Assembly (NCBI GenBank): GCA_031385005.1
Contig: JANNBB010000026.1
Span: 160,940-224,939, forward strand
Length of the DNA: 64,000 nt
Direction of reading: 5' to 3'
Source of the DNA: JADKIH01 sp031385005
GTDB taxonomy: Bacteria; Bacteroidota; Bacteroidia; AKYH767-A; 2013-40CM-41-45
Below are positions 25,233 to 36,900 of the stretch, one piece after another. The first letter of the stretch is position 1; every line of letters starts with the position of its first letter. The notes beneath the pieces are model-generated. The model was not told the DNA's origin. It saw only the letters and a program-made list of their open reading frames with translations, and made no database searches. Both the position numbers and the translations under genes were made by a program.

Positions 25233-25916
25233 ATGACAACTAGACCAGAGAATAAGAAATTGGAATCTGAAATTAATTTGGATGATGAATTGAAATGGGG
25301 GGTTGATGATGGGGTGGATTGGTGGTTACAAACGTCGGCTTCGGCAAGCTCAGCCGCCGTTTGTAGGGAAACGGGCTGCTCATCTAACGTTTGTAGGGAA
25401 ACGGCAAGCTCAGCCAACGTTTGTAGGGAATCGGGTTGCTCAGCCGACGTTTGTAGGGAGGAATGGGAGCAGCCTTTGGCTGACAACGAAGGGATAAAAC
25501 CCACGTTGGCTGAGCCCTCGATAGCTGAAACTGTGTCGGCTGAACCCGTGTTGGCGAAGCCCTCGTTGGCTTCGACCAGCTCAGCCGATGAGGGCTCCTT
25601 TCCGGAAATCGACATCAACTCTATCCCCTACTCCTATGGCTACATGTACATTTTAGAATGTGCCGATGGTAGTTTTTATACAGGCAGTACCAAATATATA
25701 AAGCGCCGATTGGCGCAGCATCAAAGTGGAGAAGGCGCAAATCATACGAGTAAATTTTTGCCTGGGAAATTAATTTATTATGAAAGTTTTGACAGAATTG
25801 ATGATGCTTTTTACAGGGAAAAACAAGTGCAAGGATGGAGCCGCGCAAAGAAAATTGCATTAATAAAAAAAGACTTTGATCTGCTCAGATTACTTTCAAA
25901 AAACAGAATGAAATAA
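25233..25916 (+). CDS. GIY-YIG endonuclease-domain protein with repeat-derived N-terminus
   Basis: The 227-residue protein has a C-terminal GIY-YIG domain (residues ~133-215): GYMYILECADGSFYTGSTKY contains the GYMYIL/FYTGST equivalent of GIY-YIG. It is followed by the catalytic-type Arg in IKRRLAQHQ, HTSKFLPGKLIYYESF, and the metal-binding Glu in AFYREKQVQGWSR. Such small proteins are often labelled UvrC-like but act as stand-alone nucleases of unknown role. The first ~25 residues look normal. Residues 37-76 are four 10-residue repeats ending VCRE and 91-120 are six 5-residue repeats of the type TLAEP, both encoded by CAAGCTCAGC-core DNA. The nuclease domain itself is intact. The association of this gene family with such repeats suggests a mobile or self-propagating relation, which is inference. 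Confidence 0.85.
   Translation: MTTRPENKKLESEINLDDELKWGVDDGVDWWLQTSASASSAAVCRETGCSSNVCRETASSANVCRESGCSADVCREEWEQPLADNEGIKPTLAEPSIAETVSAEPVLAKPSLASTSSADEGSFPEIDINSIPYSYGYMYILECADGSFYTGSTKYIKRRLAQHQSGEGANHTSKFLPGKLIYYESFDRIDDAFYREKQVQGWSRAKKIALIKKDFDLLRLLSKNRMK
25341..25460 (+). repeat. 30-bp in-frame tandem repeat, 4 units
   Basis: Four units end in CGTTTGTAGGGAA at exactly 30-base spacing (ends 25370, 25400, 25430, 25460). Each encodes ten residues ending VCRE. Units 1 and 3 carry GGCAAGCTCAGCC; units 2 and 4 carry the variant GGGCTGCTCA or GGGTTGCTCAGCC. There are no spacers, so it is not a CRISPR array. Confidence 0.95.
25503..25592 (+). repeat. 15-bp in-frame degenerate repeat, 6 units
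   Basis: Six 15-base units encode TLAEP, SIAET, VSAEP, VLAKP, SLAST and SSADE. The last two run into TTCGACCAGCTCAGCC, a full-length copy of the interspersed repeat. Confidence 0.8.
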
Positions 25917-26132
25917 TTTTTATTAGCAGAACAGGGAAAAATTTTTACGGATTTTAACAGATATTGACATACTAATATTTCTTGCGAAAACGAAATCCAA
26001 TTTCTGTATCATCTTGAATAAAATATAATCTAAAAATTTGTTACGTCTGAAACGAAAAGCTTTTTCATCCAAACCATAAATTTAAAATATGGATTCGTTT
26101 CAATTGACTGATCTTAATCAGAAAAATAATTT

Positions 26133-27704
26133 CTAAGGTCTCGAAACAGCAATCTGCAATCGTGAATTATTTTCTACAAGAATGTAATCCGAATTCTCAA
26201 TTAAATGATCGCCGTTAAGATCCTCCTTTAAATATCCGGTTGTAAACAATCTTGTTTTTGATTCGACCGAATTAAAATCAGAAATATTAAAAACTCCGTC
26301 TTGATTGATATCACCATTGTATAATGAGAAAGTTCCATCGCCGGTAGCATAAAGTTGGTTTCCATAAGCTTTACCGATAGCATCAGTGAAAGAATAGCTA
26401 ACCGACAAACTATTGAACAATACCGGTGATGTACTCCACACCTCCAACGCACTTCGATGACGAACAACAAGGTAATAACTACCCAAAAAAATTGTAGGTG
26501 AAAAAACAAAGTTACCATATCCATTCACGTCTATTGTTCCCTTTACGCTTTGAACAAGTGCATGTTGTCCGGTGGTCGCATGAAGTTCCAAAGTAATCGA
26601 ATCACATAACGTTGGATAATTGACTCCATTGATGACTGCCTGCATTACGCCCGTACTTTTATAATAACCTTGAATAAATACACGCAGATTTACTGTTACC
26701 GGAGATGTATTTCCACAAGTACCCGGAGCATTAAAAGGGGAGAACCATCTGACACAATCTTGTCTGTAGGCAGCCAGCTCTGTCAACTCCACATCCCGGC
26801 AAAGCCAGGCACTTACATGAGTACTATCGGAACATTTGGACATGATGGTAAATCCTTCAATGTTTTGGTTTCCTGTCGGATTAGAAACATAATACTCATT
26901 GTTCACAGTAAATTTCCGATCGCCACCTGTTACAATTGAGGAAGTAAGATTGGTGACTTCAATAAAATTACCCAAAGTATTGTGCAGTATATATAACAAA
27001 CCGGTTGTCCTGTCAAATGAAAGTTCGCAACTTTCGCTTTTATTTGTTTTATATTTTCCAACATAAGCGAAATCGTTACTCAAGTTTGGATTGACATCGA
27101 ATACCCATATATAGCCCTGATTCTGATGGGCGATAAAAAACAACCCTCCCAGCCCTTTAACTGAAGTATAAGGCAAACCGGAGGCCTGACTAATAAAACC
27201 AATGGCGGATAAAAAACTATCCGGCACGAAAGTTATTCCTTCCGGGCCAGTGTTTCCGGTGTTTGTCATGGGCGAGGGTGAAGCAACAATGTTCCATGAT
27301 TTCGAAAGAGTGAGTGAAGAAAAATCAGCCGGATGTGTGTATTTTCTTATTTGATAATTGTCTTCATCGATTGTATAATATTCGTTAGCGCTTAAATTTA
27401 CTTGTGTTATTCCTTCCGGACCTGCGGTATAAGATCGATTAGCGATTTGAGCAAATGTATTCGTAGTAGTGTTTAACTGAAGGACACGTAATCCTCCATT
27501 ACCATTTGAAACGTATAATCGCTTGGTAACTTCATTCCAAAATAGTCCGCTGATGTCTGTTAATCCGACGGGATCCATTACCGGAGTCAAGTTGACACCT
27601 GAAGTCCACGGAATGGAAGGCCATGCAGTTTGTGCTTGCACTTTAATGGTATATTGACAAAAGATACCAACAATAAATACTAGATATAATCTTTTCAATT
27701 GCAT
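26133..27704 (-). CDS. Exported propeller-like (SdiA-regulated/phytase-esterase-like) protein with dockerin-like C-terminus
   Basis: The 523-residue protein has a signal peptide (to about residue 24, VQAQ). Residues ~30-330 look like a beta-propeller of the SdiA-regulated or phytase-esterase-like kind: LTDISGLFWNEVTKRLYVSN, GPEGITQVNLSANEYYTID, GPEGITFVPDSFL, SCELSFDRTTGLLYIL and NIEGFTIM. No catalytic set is clear. From ~345 the shared surface module begins (VNLRVFIQGYY) and ends with two calcium-loop-like repeats: DINQDGVFNISDFNSVES near 461-478 and DLNGDHLIENSDYILVENN near 495-513. This is the most dockerin-like version of the module in the window. The gene is divergent from the 5044-residue gene across a 228-base spacer, so they may share control. 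Confidence 0.8.
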   Translation of the reverse strand: MQLKRLYLVFIVGIFCQYTIKVQAQTAWPSIPWTSGVNLTPVMDPVGLTDISGLFWNEVTKRLYVSNGNGGLRVLQLNTTTNTFAQIANRSYTAGPEGITQVNLSANEYYTIDEDNYQIRKYTHPADFSSLTLSKSWNIVASPSPMTNTGNTGPEGITFVPDSFLSAIGFISQASGLPYTSVKGLGGLFFIAHQNQGYIWVFDVNPNLSNDFAYVGKYKTNKSESCELSFDRTTGLLYILHNTLGNFIEVTNLTSSIVTGGDRKFTVNNEYYVSNPTGNQNIEGFTIMSKCSDSTHVSAWLCRDVELTELAAYRQDCVRWFSPFNAPGTCGNTSPVTVNLRVFIQGYYKSTGVMQAVINGVNYPTLCDSITLELHATTGQHALVQSVKGTIDVNGYGNFVFSPTIFLGSYYLVVRHRSALEVWSTSPVLFNSLSVSYSFTDAIGKAYGNQLYATGDGTFSLYNGDINQDGVFNISDFNSVESKTRLFTTGYLKEDLNGDHLIENSDYILVENNSRLQIAVSRP

Positions 27705-27932
27705 TTAAAATCAAACAAATTACTATTTCAAAAATTAGGGCGATGATTTTTATTAGTTTTTTTTAAAAGTGTGAATTTAACAATAATTTTAATTTCAGAT
27801 TCTAATTTTAAGCTAATTGAATGATGGATATTTATAGTCCTAATCTGAACAAAAAAACAGGAAACTTGAAAATCGGCAATATCCATACAATTTCGTACCT
27901 TCAAATTCAGAAAAAGGTAAAATAAAAAGATT

Positions 27933-30900
27933 GTGTATAGAAGATTTGACTTAAACATTACGAGCATTTTTATTTGGCAAATGTTTCTATTTGCTTTAAT
28001 AAACGGTGCTTATGCTCAATCATCTTCCAACTATTCATTCTCCACAAATAACAATGGATATCTAACAAGAGATTTATATTCGGATACGATTAACTTGAGC
28101 ACAGGAGCTACACAACTAATCGGACCGGGCACGGATAGTGACATTTCTGATGAAACAACTATTGGTTTTGATTATTATTTTATGGGCACGAATATCAAAA
28201 CATTTTCCTGCAATGAAAACGGAATAATTGAATTAGGCGCCCATACAATACCGGCTGATCTTTCGAAACCATCAACCTCGGCTATTCCAAATCTACTCGC
28301 ACCGTTTGGTCAAAATCTACAAACAGGAATAGATGGCGAGGTTCGCTGTAAGTTATTCGGCACTTCACCCAACAGAGTTTTTGTAATTGAATATTTTAAT
28401 ATGATGATCAGCTTTGCCGGTGTTAATAATGCATTAGCAGGAGCAGCAACTTTTCAAGTACGTCTTTATGAAACAACAGGAATTTTGGAATACGTCTATG
28501 GACAGATGGCAACAAATAATAGCGTGCAAAATCTTATTCCTGTTGAAACAGGATGGATAGTCAATACTACTCCCAATAATTTTTTCGCTATAGACAGTTT
28601 ATACAATACATCAACTATTGGAAATTGGCCAACATTTATTGTCCCTCAGGGTTCAATTGTCAATCACCTAAATTCCATCTCTGAAGGGTCCAGAAGAATT
28701 TACCGATTTACTCCACCTCAGACGGCAGTTGTTGCGCCCACAGGATTATCTTTCTCGTCTGTGGCAGCGACTACAATGACAATAAACTGGACAGACAGCT
28801 CAACCAATGAGACGAATTTTAATATTTTAATTTCTTCCAATAATACCAATTTTTCCAAAATAAGCACCCTAAATTCATTCTCGACAGGAACGATAGGAAC
28901 CGGATACAATTATACTGTAAAAGGCCTTTCTCCGAATACAACTTATTATTTTCGCATTGCAGCAAATACTGAAGCGATTTCGTCTCCTTTGCTTGCCGGA
29001 ACACGAGCGACCACAATACCAAAAGCTTATCATTGGATAGGTACCGGAAATACTTTTTTCGAAGATCCTGCCAAGTGGAATCCAAATAGATTTACACCTG
29101 ATCCAACAGACTCACTTTATTTTGATAATGGATTAAGTTCTACAATTAATTATGTTATTTCACAAAGCGTTTCGAAAATTGTAGTCAGTAATAATACACT
29201 CTTGAGAATGAATTCAGATGGAGGTGATACATTACTCATAAGTGCAAAAATACCCAATGCATTTTTAATAGCCACCGGATCTTCAATTATCAATACAGCT
29301 CTTTTTCCTAATACCGTGACAATTTCATTTACAAACGGTAACGGCGCCACTGCAAGTATTTCCGGAACTCTTGAATTAGGAAAAGATAATAGCTACAATA
29401 CAACTAATTGCATTACTTCAGTAAGTGGAACAATTGCTAATGCCGGAAATGTTTACGGTGCAACGAGAACCAATCTTATTTTTTTATCGACTGGTGTTTA
29501 TAATCACAAATACAATGTTTCACCCGGAGTTGTTCCAACAGCAACATGGAATATTGGCTCGCTTTGTTTAATAAGCGGATATACTGCCAATCCAAATATT
29601 TTGACAAGCTTGTCCGGACAACAATTTTACAACCTCACCTGGGATTGTCCTGCACAACAGGTCTATGTAAATTTAGGAGGATTTTTTCCGGCCTCAGTTA
29701 ATGGAACTTTTAAAATGGCAAATGGTTTACTACGACTTCAAACAAATGCTTCACCAACCTTAGTATTAAACAATTTCATTCAGACAGGAGGATCCTTCGA
29801 TCTTAACAATGGAGGAGGAAGCTGCACGATGAAAGTGTCCGGTACATTCAATCAATCAGGCGGAATATTTGCTCCTTCTGCCGGGGGAGGATTGCCCATT
29901 CTCGAATTCAACGGAACAAGCGGTGTGCAACAAGTTAACTTTTTCAACTCCGCTCCTACCGGTTCTTTGATTTATAAAATATCAAATCCAAACGGCATTA
30001 ACCTGACAGGTACAGGAACACTTACAACCTATTTCAATATCAACATTAACTGTGGAGTCCGAATAGCAACAGTTGCAACTACTCCGATTAATACTTTCTT
30101 AAAATTAACTTACAATACTACTTCCACTACATTAACCTATGAAGCACCTTCGGACATGACAATGACACCGACAGAATTTCCATTGGTAAGTGGTCCGGGA
30201 AATGTCTCAATCAATATGCCTGGAAGTGTCGCAAATATGCCCTTCTCACGAGTAATTCCGGGCTCCTTGATAATGAGCGGAGGTGATATAAATTTAGGTG
30301 CAAACTCAATTACCCTTGGAACTTCATCAACTTTACCGGGAAACTTAAGTTGGGCTTCCGGCAATATTCGTGTTACGTCCGGTTCAATGACACGCTGGTT
30401 CAACACAACAGGATTACCAACTCAACCCGGATCACAAATCGGGTTCTTCCCAATTGCGAATGGACTTGACAATCGTAATGTTTCTATTTATGGAACTTCA
30501 CAGTTCATTACCGGTGGCTCCATTACTGTTTCGCATTCAAATGTTCCGGGAATTACAACAGGAATTTCCATTTCAGACCTGGGTTATATTATCCAGAGAA
30601 GAACAAATTCCTCCTGGACATTTGTAAATCGTGGAATAGTTAGCAATTTAAACTCTATTGGAATAAGAGTTACAGGAGCCAATCTGTTAAGCAGCAATTC
30701 ACCGACACAACTTCGGTTAACACAAGCAAATTCGGTAATCGGAGTAACTGCAAATGGAAGTGGCACAGCTCCTAATTTAAGAGCAGAAAGAATAAATATT
30801 CATTCGAATCAGTTATCTACAACATTATTTATTGGCGCATCGGATACTCACCTTGATCCTTACTATGTAGCGACAACAAGCGGCAACTGGAGCAATCCTG

Positions 30901-33900
30901 CAATTTGGAGTTCAGGAATTGTCCCGGGATTAGCAAACAATGCAATAATTGACTTGGGCACAGTAGTAACGACAGACGGAACAAATCAATGCAAAAGTCT
31001 AACGATTAATCCCGGCGGAACATTAAATGTCCCAAACAATTCAATTTTAATTGATAATTCTCTAAGCAACAATGGAAATTTAAATGTTACAGGTGGTGAT
31101 TTAATAATCAACGGAGGACAGCAAACTGCACAGGGATTCACAACAACGAGTGGAAGCAACACAGTCATATTATCCGGAACATTTACTATAGGCCCGCTTT
31201 TAGGAGGGAATAAACGATGGATACAATCTGGTGGCACGGCAACAATAGCAGGAGGAACAATTAATATAAACGGCAGTATATTAATTTCAGCAGGGAATTT
31301 TAATCAAACAAATGGCAATATTATAATCGACGGCAACAATGGGACATCGGCTTCCGGAAGTGTTGCAAATGGGCTCCATTTGTTTCAGGTAACCGGGGGT
31401 ACGCTTTCATGTAATGGTGGAACAATAATGATTGTTGACCCTCCTTTTGTCGCATCAAAAAACAGTTTAGCAATTTCAATAAAAACTACAACAACAAGCA
31501 CAAATGCCTTCACAGGAACACATACATTTATTTTTGGAAATGGAATTTCCAACACTGTTGGATATAATGTAACCGGTTTTTGCATGGAGACTTATTCATC
31601 TTCCTCAGGGGGCCGTGTTCCTCTAAAAAATGTCATTATAAACTCCGGAAATGCATCAGGAAGATTTGTCAGAAACACATTAGTGAATACAAACGGTACA
31701 CAAATTCAAGGAACATTAACTATTAATCCCAATTCAGAATACAGGATTGCAACCAATACAATTAGTCGTGATTGTATCGGAGGCCACATAATCAATAATG
31801 GAACATTAACAGCAAGTGGGACACTTACGTTGGGAGGAGAAAATGGAATATATTCAATTTACAATCCACAAACGATTAGTGGAACCGGAGTTTTTCAAAA
31901 TCAACAAATTTCGTCAACTGCAAATTTCTCCGGAATCACTTTAAATAACCCGGGAGGAATTACATCAACTATAGGCAACATAAGCTATTCCGGTATATTG
32001 ACATTCCAGAATGGAAATTTATCCTTTGGTAATAATAAAATTGAACAAATTGCCGGAGGAAGTATTGCCGGAAGTTTTGGCGCTTCCAGTCATATCAAAG
32101 GAAAGTTTCAACAACACACAAATACAGGTTCGTTTGTTCTTAATTTCCCAATTGGGGATAATCTAAACTACTCACCGGTTTCGATAATTGGAGCTGCCGG
32201 ATCGGTTATTACACCCGGCGACATACTCGTTAGCACCTTTCCTTCAGAACATCCGTTGATTTCAACTGCAAACATAAATTCATCAAAAGACATTACACGA
32301 CACTATACGCTTCAAAGTTTGAATGGTATTACATATACTACGGGTTCACTAAGTGTAATACTTAATTGGACCAATTCTGATATCGATGCAGGAGCTAATA
32401 CAACCAACTTCGTTCTTGGGAAAACAGAAAATGGCGGTTGGGTTTACCCTACAATAAAAAGCAAATCGGCAAACAACATTTATGTGACAGACGTTTCTTC
32501 ACTTGGTGATTTTATTGTTGGAGAAAAATGTAACTTAAACACCAACTTTAGTTATCCTAATTCCCCATATTGTAATAATGGAACTGTGACTCCACAATTT
32601 AATAATGGAGGAATTGCCGGTATTTTTACGGAACCATCAGGATTAGTATCAATTAATTCAAACACAGGAGTTATTAATCTTGCCTCCAGTACTCCCGGCA
32701 CCTATATCATTACTAATACGATTGCTAACACCGGATGCCAACCGTCAAGCAGCACTGCCAACATAACCATCATTGGAAATTCAGTGGCTACTGTTAACAT
32801 TACATCCTCTGCCAATCCAACATGCTCCGGCCTGCCTTTAACTTTTACTGCCGTTCCTGTAAATGGCGGTAACCCAACTTATCAGTGGCAATTAAACAAT
32901 GTTAATGTCGGAACAAATAGTGCTGTATATACAAACTCCAATTTGACAAACGGAAGTATAATAAAATGTATAATGACGACAAGTCTGACTTGTGTTGCCG
33001 TTAACCAGGTTACTTCAAATATTCTAAGTATAACAGTTAACAGCACTCCGGCAGCACCAATTGTAACAATACTTGGATCCACAACAATTTCCTGCGGAGG
33101 GTTTGCAACACTTTTATCCAGTTATCAGGGAATTGGCAATACATGGTCACCGGCAGGAATAATGAATGATACTTTAATTACAACAGCGGGAACTTTTTCA
33201 GTTACATATACAGACAGCAATAATTGCACTTCCTCTCCATCCCTTCCTGTAATTATATCTCTTGTAAATCAAACAGGACCCTTGAATGGATCTTTTACAA
33301 TAAACCCCGGCATAACCAGTTGCACCAATTACAATTCCCTTTACGCAATAATAAGTGAGTTAAATACAAGAGGTATAAATGGAACAGTAACAATTGATGT
33401 TCCATCAGGATATACTGAAACTGCACCATCGGGCGGACTTCAAATTAAAATGTGTGGATTACCCGATTCAATACAGCCGAAAAACACGCAGTCAATTACT
33501 TTCAGAAAAACAGGAAGCGGAAGTAATCCATTACTTCTTGGAAACATTGGCAATTCTACTCAGGACGGAATCGTTAAAATTATTGGAACAGATTATATTA
33601 CTTTTGATGGTATTGATGTCAATGATACAATGTCAACAGGTAATAGCGCATCACAAATCGAATGGGGATATGCATTGTTGAAATGTAATGGCACAAAGGG
33701 CTCCTCACATAATACCATTAAAAATTGCAACATATCTTTACAAAAATCAAATATATCGTCATCCGGGATTTATCTGAACAACCATACTGAACAATCGAAT
33801 GTCCCTCTTATTTATTCAGGAAGTCAGGGATCAGATCAGGCATTCAGAAGCTCCTTTAATGTCTTCTCAGGAAATAGCATTTCCAATTCATATAGTTCTG

Positions 33901-36900
33901 TTAGTTTATCCGGATCCAATTTTTTCAATGACTCTTTAAACGAAATAGGAAAATCGGGTTCTTCACCCAATTTATTTTCGAATGTTGGTGGCGGAGTTTT
34001 TGCCACTTCAATTATTTCTGTAGCTAACCAACAACGGGTTAAAATAAATAATAACATTCTTAATGGAGGTGACGGTACGACCGGCGTTTTAAACGGAATC
34101 TTCGCCTACCCCAGCTCAGGATTTTCAGGAGATATTGTAAATAATTCCATTCGATTATCGAGTGCTTCTTCCGCAGTGAATGGAATAAATGGAATTAATA
34201 TTTCAGACGGAACATTCGGTGATAGAATCAACATCACGGATAACATAATTGAAGATTGCAATTTTTCAATTGGCACAACCGCTGATTTTAATGCAATACT
34301 TTCATCATATAGCGGACCGGGAATTGTCGATATCAGCAGAAATAGCATTCGTAATAACAATCTGACTACCCCATCTTTCGGTTCTTTTACCGGCATCAAT
34401 ACAAGTGGAAGTCCTCAGACTTTGAATGTAGCTGCAAATTCAATTACCGGAAACAACTTATCCGGCTTCGGAGTATTTAATGGTATCAATATTACTGACT
34501 CACTAAATCCGGTTATTGTTTCAGAAAATATAATTTCTTTCAATTACAAAACCGGACAAGCAGGAACCCTAAATGGAATATCAATTAATGCAGCGAATAG
34601 CCAAACAATTAATTCCAACATCATAAGTGAAAACGGACTGCCTTTTTCAAGTGGGAACAACTCAGTTTTTATTTCAGGAATAACAGGAAATTTTGGAACA
34701 GGAAATGAAACAATTAACAGAAACAGGATTCGGAAATTATTTATTTTAGGATCAAACAGCAGTCAGCAAGTAATTAACGGAATTCGTTATCATGACAATG
34801 CATCATCCCGCGAGATAAACAATAATTCAATTGACAGTCTATACTCTTTAAATAATTCAACAATAACAGGAATTTATTCAGGATTGGCACTAGGGACGGT
34901 AAATATTTCTGCAAATAAAATATTTGACGTTAATAGCGGTGGGGCATCTGCATCTGCTTGCGGCATACTTACGAATTATGCTCCGCAATTAGTTACAATA
35001 TCAAATAATATTATTGGCCGACTTTATACTCCAACTTCTACAAATTCAAATGCGATAAGAGGAATGGACATCAGCGGAGCGACAAGCATACGCATTTATT
35101 ATAATACAATTAATCTTGATGCAGTAGGCAACAATGTATCTTTCGGAAGTTCCGGACTTTTTGTATTGTCAACTTCGCTACTAGATCTGCGTAATAATAT
35201 TATCATTAATAATTCACTTCCAGGAGGATCTGCGGGCGCTGACGGAGTAACAGCAGCATTCCGCAGAAATAATTCAACACTTACAAATTACTCAAACTCT
35301 TCCAATAATAACTTATTTTATGCAGGAATTCCCGGTCAAAATAATGTAATTTATTGTGAAGGATTTGCAAACCCGGTTGTTAATGTAGCATCATCAATTC
35401 TGGATTACAAAGCAATATCTACACTTAGTCCGAGGGATTCGGCATCCGTAAGCGAAAATGTATCCTTCACTTCATTGTCCGGAGCTGACTCGCTTTTTTT
35501 ACACATCAACAACAATGGATTGACCTATGTTGAAGGAAATGCCAAACCAATTAACGGATTTACCACAGATTATGATACTGAATTGCGAAATGTTATCAAT
35601 CCGGATATCGGAGCTGATGAAGGAGGTTTTACCGGAATCAGACCATCGATAGCCGTTGTAATTCCGAATCCCGGTACAGGGCAATGTTCTGCGGTTGCTC
35701 ATACGATAAATGCAAACGTTATTCCCGGTTTAAATCCAATAACTTCGGTGATTCTATCGTATTCTTTCGGGAGCGCCACACCCATCAATTTAAGCATGAC
35801 TCATCTTTCCGGAAACAACTGGAGCGCAACAATTCCTTCGGCAAGTCCTTCCAATGCTGTAGTTAACTGGACAATTAACGCAACAGATGGAACTTATTCG
35901 CAAGTAGTATCCGGAAACTACCAAGATGAAATATATTCTCAGTATTCATTAAATATAAATGCAAGTACAACACCGGGAAACGTATGTTCATCGGGAACAA
36001 CTCAACTGCTTGCTTCGGTAATTGGTACGGCAACAACTTCCAATACATATTGCCTACCCGCTCAAAACAATTCCGGAAACTGTATTTCAAATGTTGAGTT
36101 CAACACGTTAAACAATTCTTCTGGATCCTGTTTATCCAACACTTATACATTGTTTCCTCAATCGGGATCAACTACTACGACTGTGGTATCCGGACAATCT
36201 TATCTTTTACTAACCACTAACGTTACCAATTCAATGACATGGGTATGGATCGATTTTAATGGGAATGGAATTTTTGAAACGGCTGAAGGGAAATTAATTT
36301 ATGGTTCAGCAAGTTCCGGATTTACAACAATTTCCATCCCTGCATCAGCGGTAATTGGAGCAACAAGAATGCGAATACGTTCAACTATACCAAATGGAAT
36401 TTTAAATTCAGCAAGCTCCTGTACTTCGATTACAACAGGCGAAACAGAAGATTATCTGATAAATATTATTCCTCCATTAACATATTTATGGTCGCCATCA
36501 AACGGATTATCGGATTCGTCGATTGCCAATCCTCTAGCGACAGTAAATGCGACATCTACATATTTTGTTTCTGCTTATGATAAATATGGATGTACACTTC
36601 CTTCATTAACAACTTCAATAAATATTCAAGTATTAACCCCGCCTACACCACCGATTGCAAACAATTCTATTCAATGCGGCACCGGAATCCCGCCATGTTC
36701 TGTAACCGGCACAGGCGTAAAACGCTGGTATTTGAACGATTCTATTGTTAGTCCTCTATCCGGAGAAAGTGGAAATTTTTTAGTTGCTTATTCAATTAAC
36801 ACTACAAAGCATTTCTGGGTTTCTGTGTTTGATGGAAGTTGCGAAAGTGGAAGAACAGAAGTTGTTGCTTTTGTAAATCAACCCGATCCTATTTCGGCAA

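Noticed and set aside
25341..25460. Four 30-bp repeats as a CRISPR array
   Set aside because: The units are contiguous with no spacers, are in frame inside a gene, and no cas gene is present.
25025..25618. A 197-codon minus-strand frame opposite the GIY-YIG N-terminus
   Set aside because: It is open only because the repeats lack stops on both strands; it contains no recognisable domain and covers the non-coding array.
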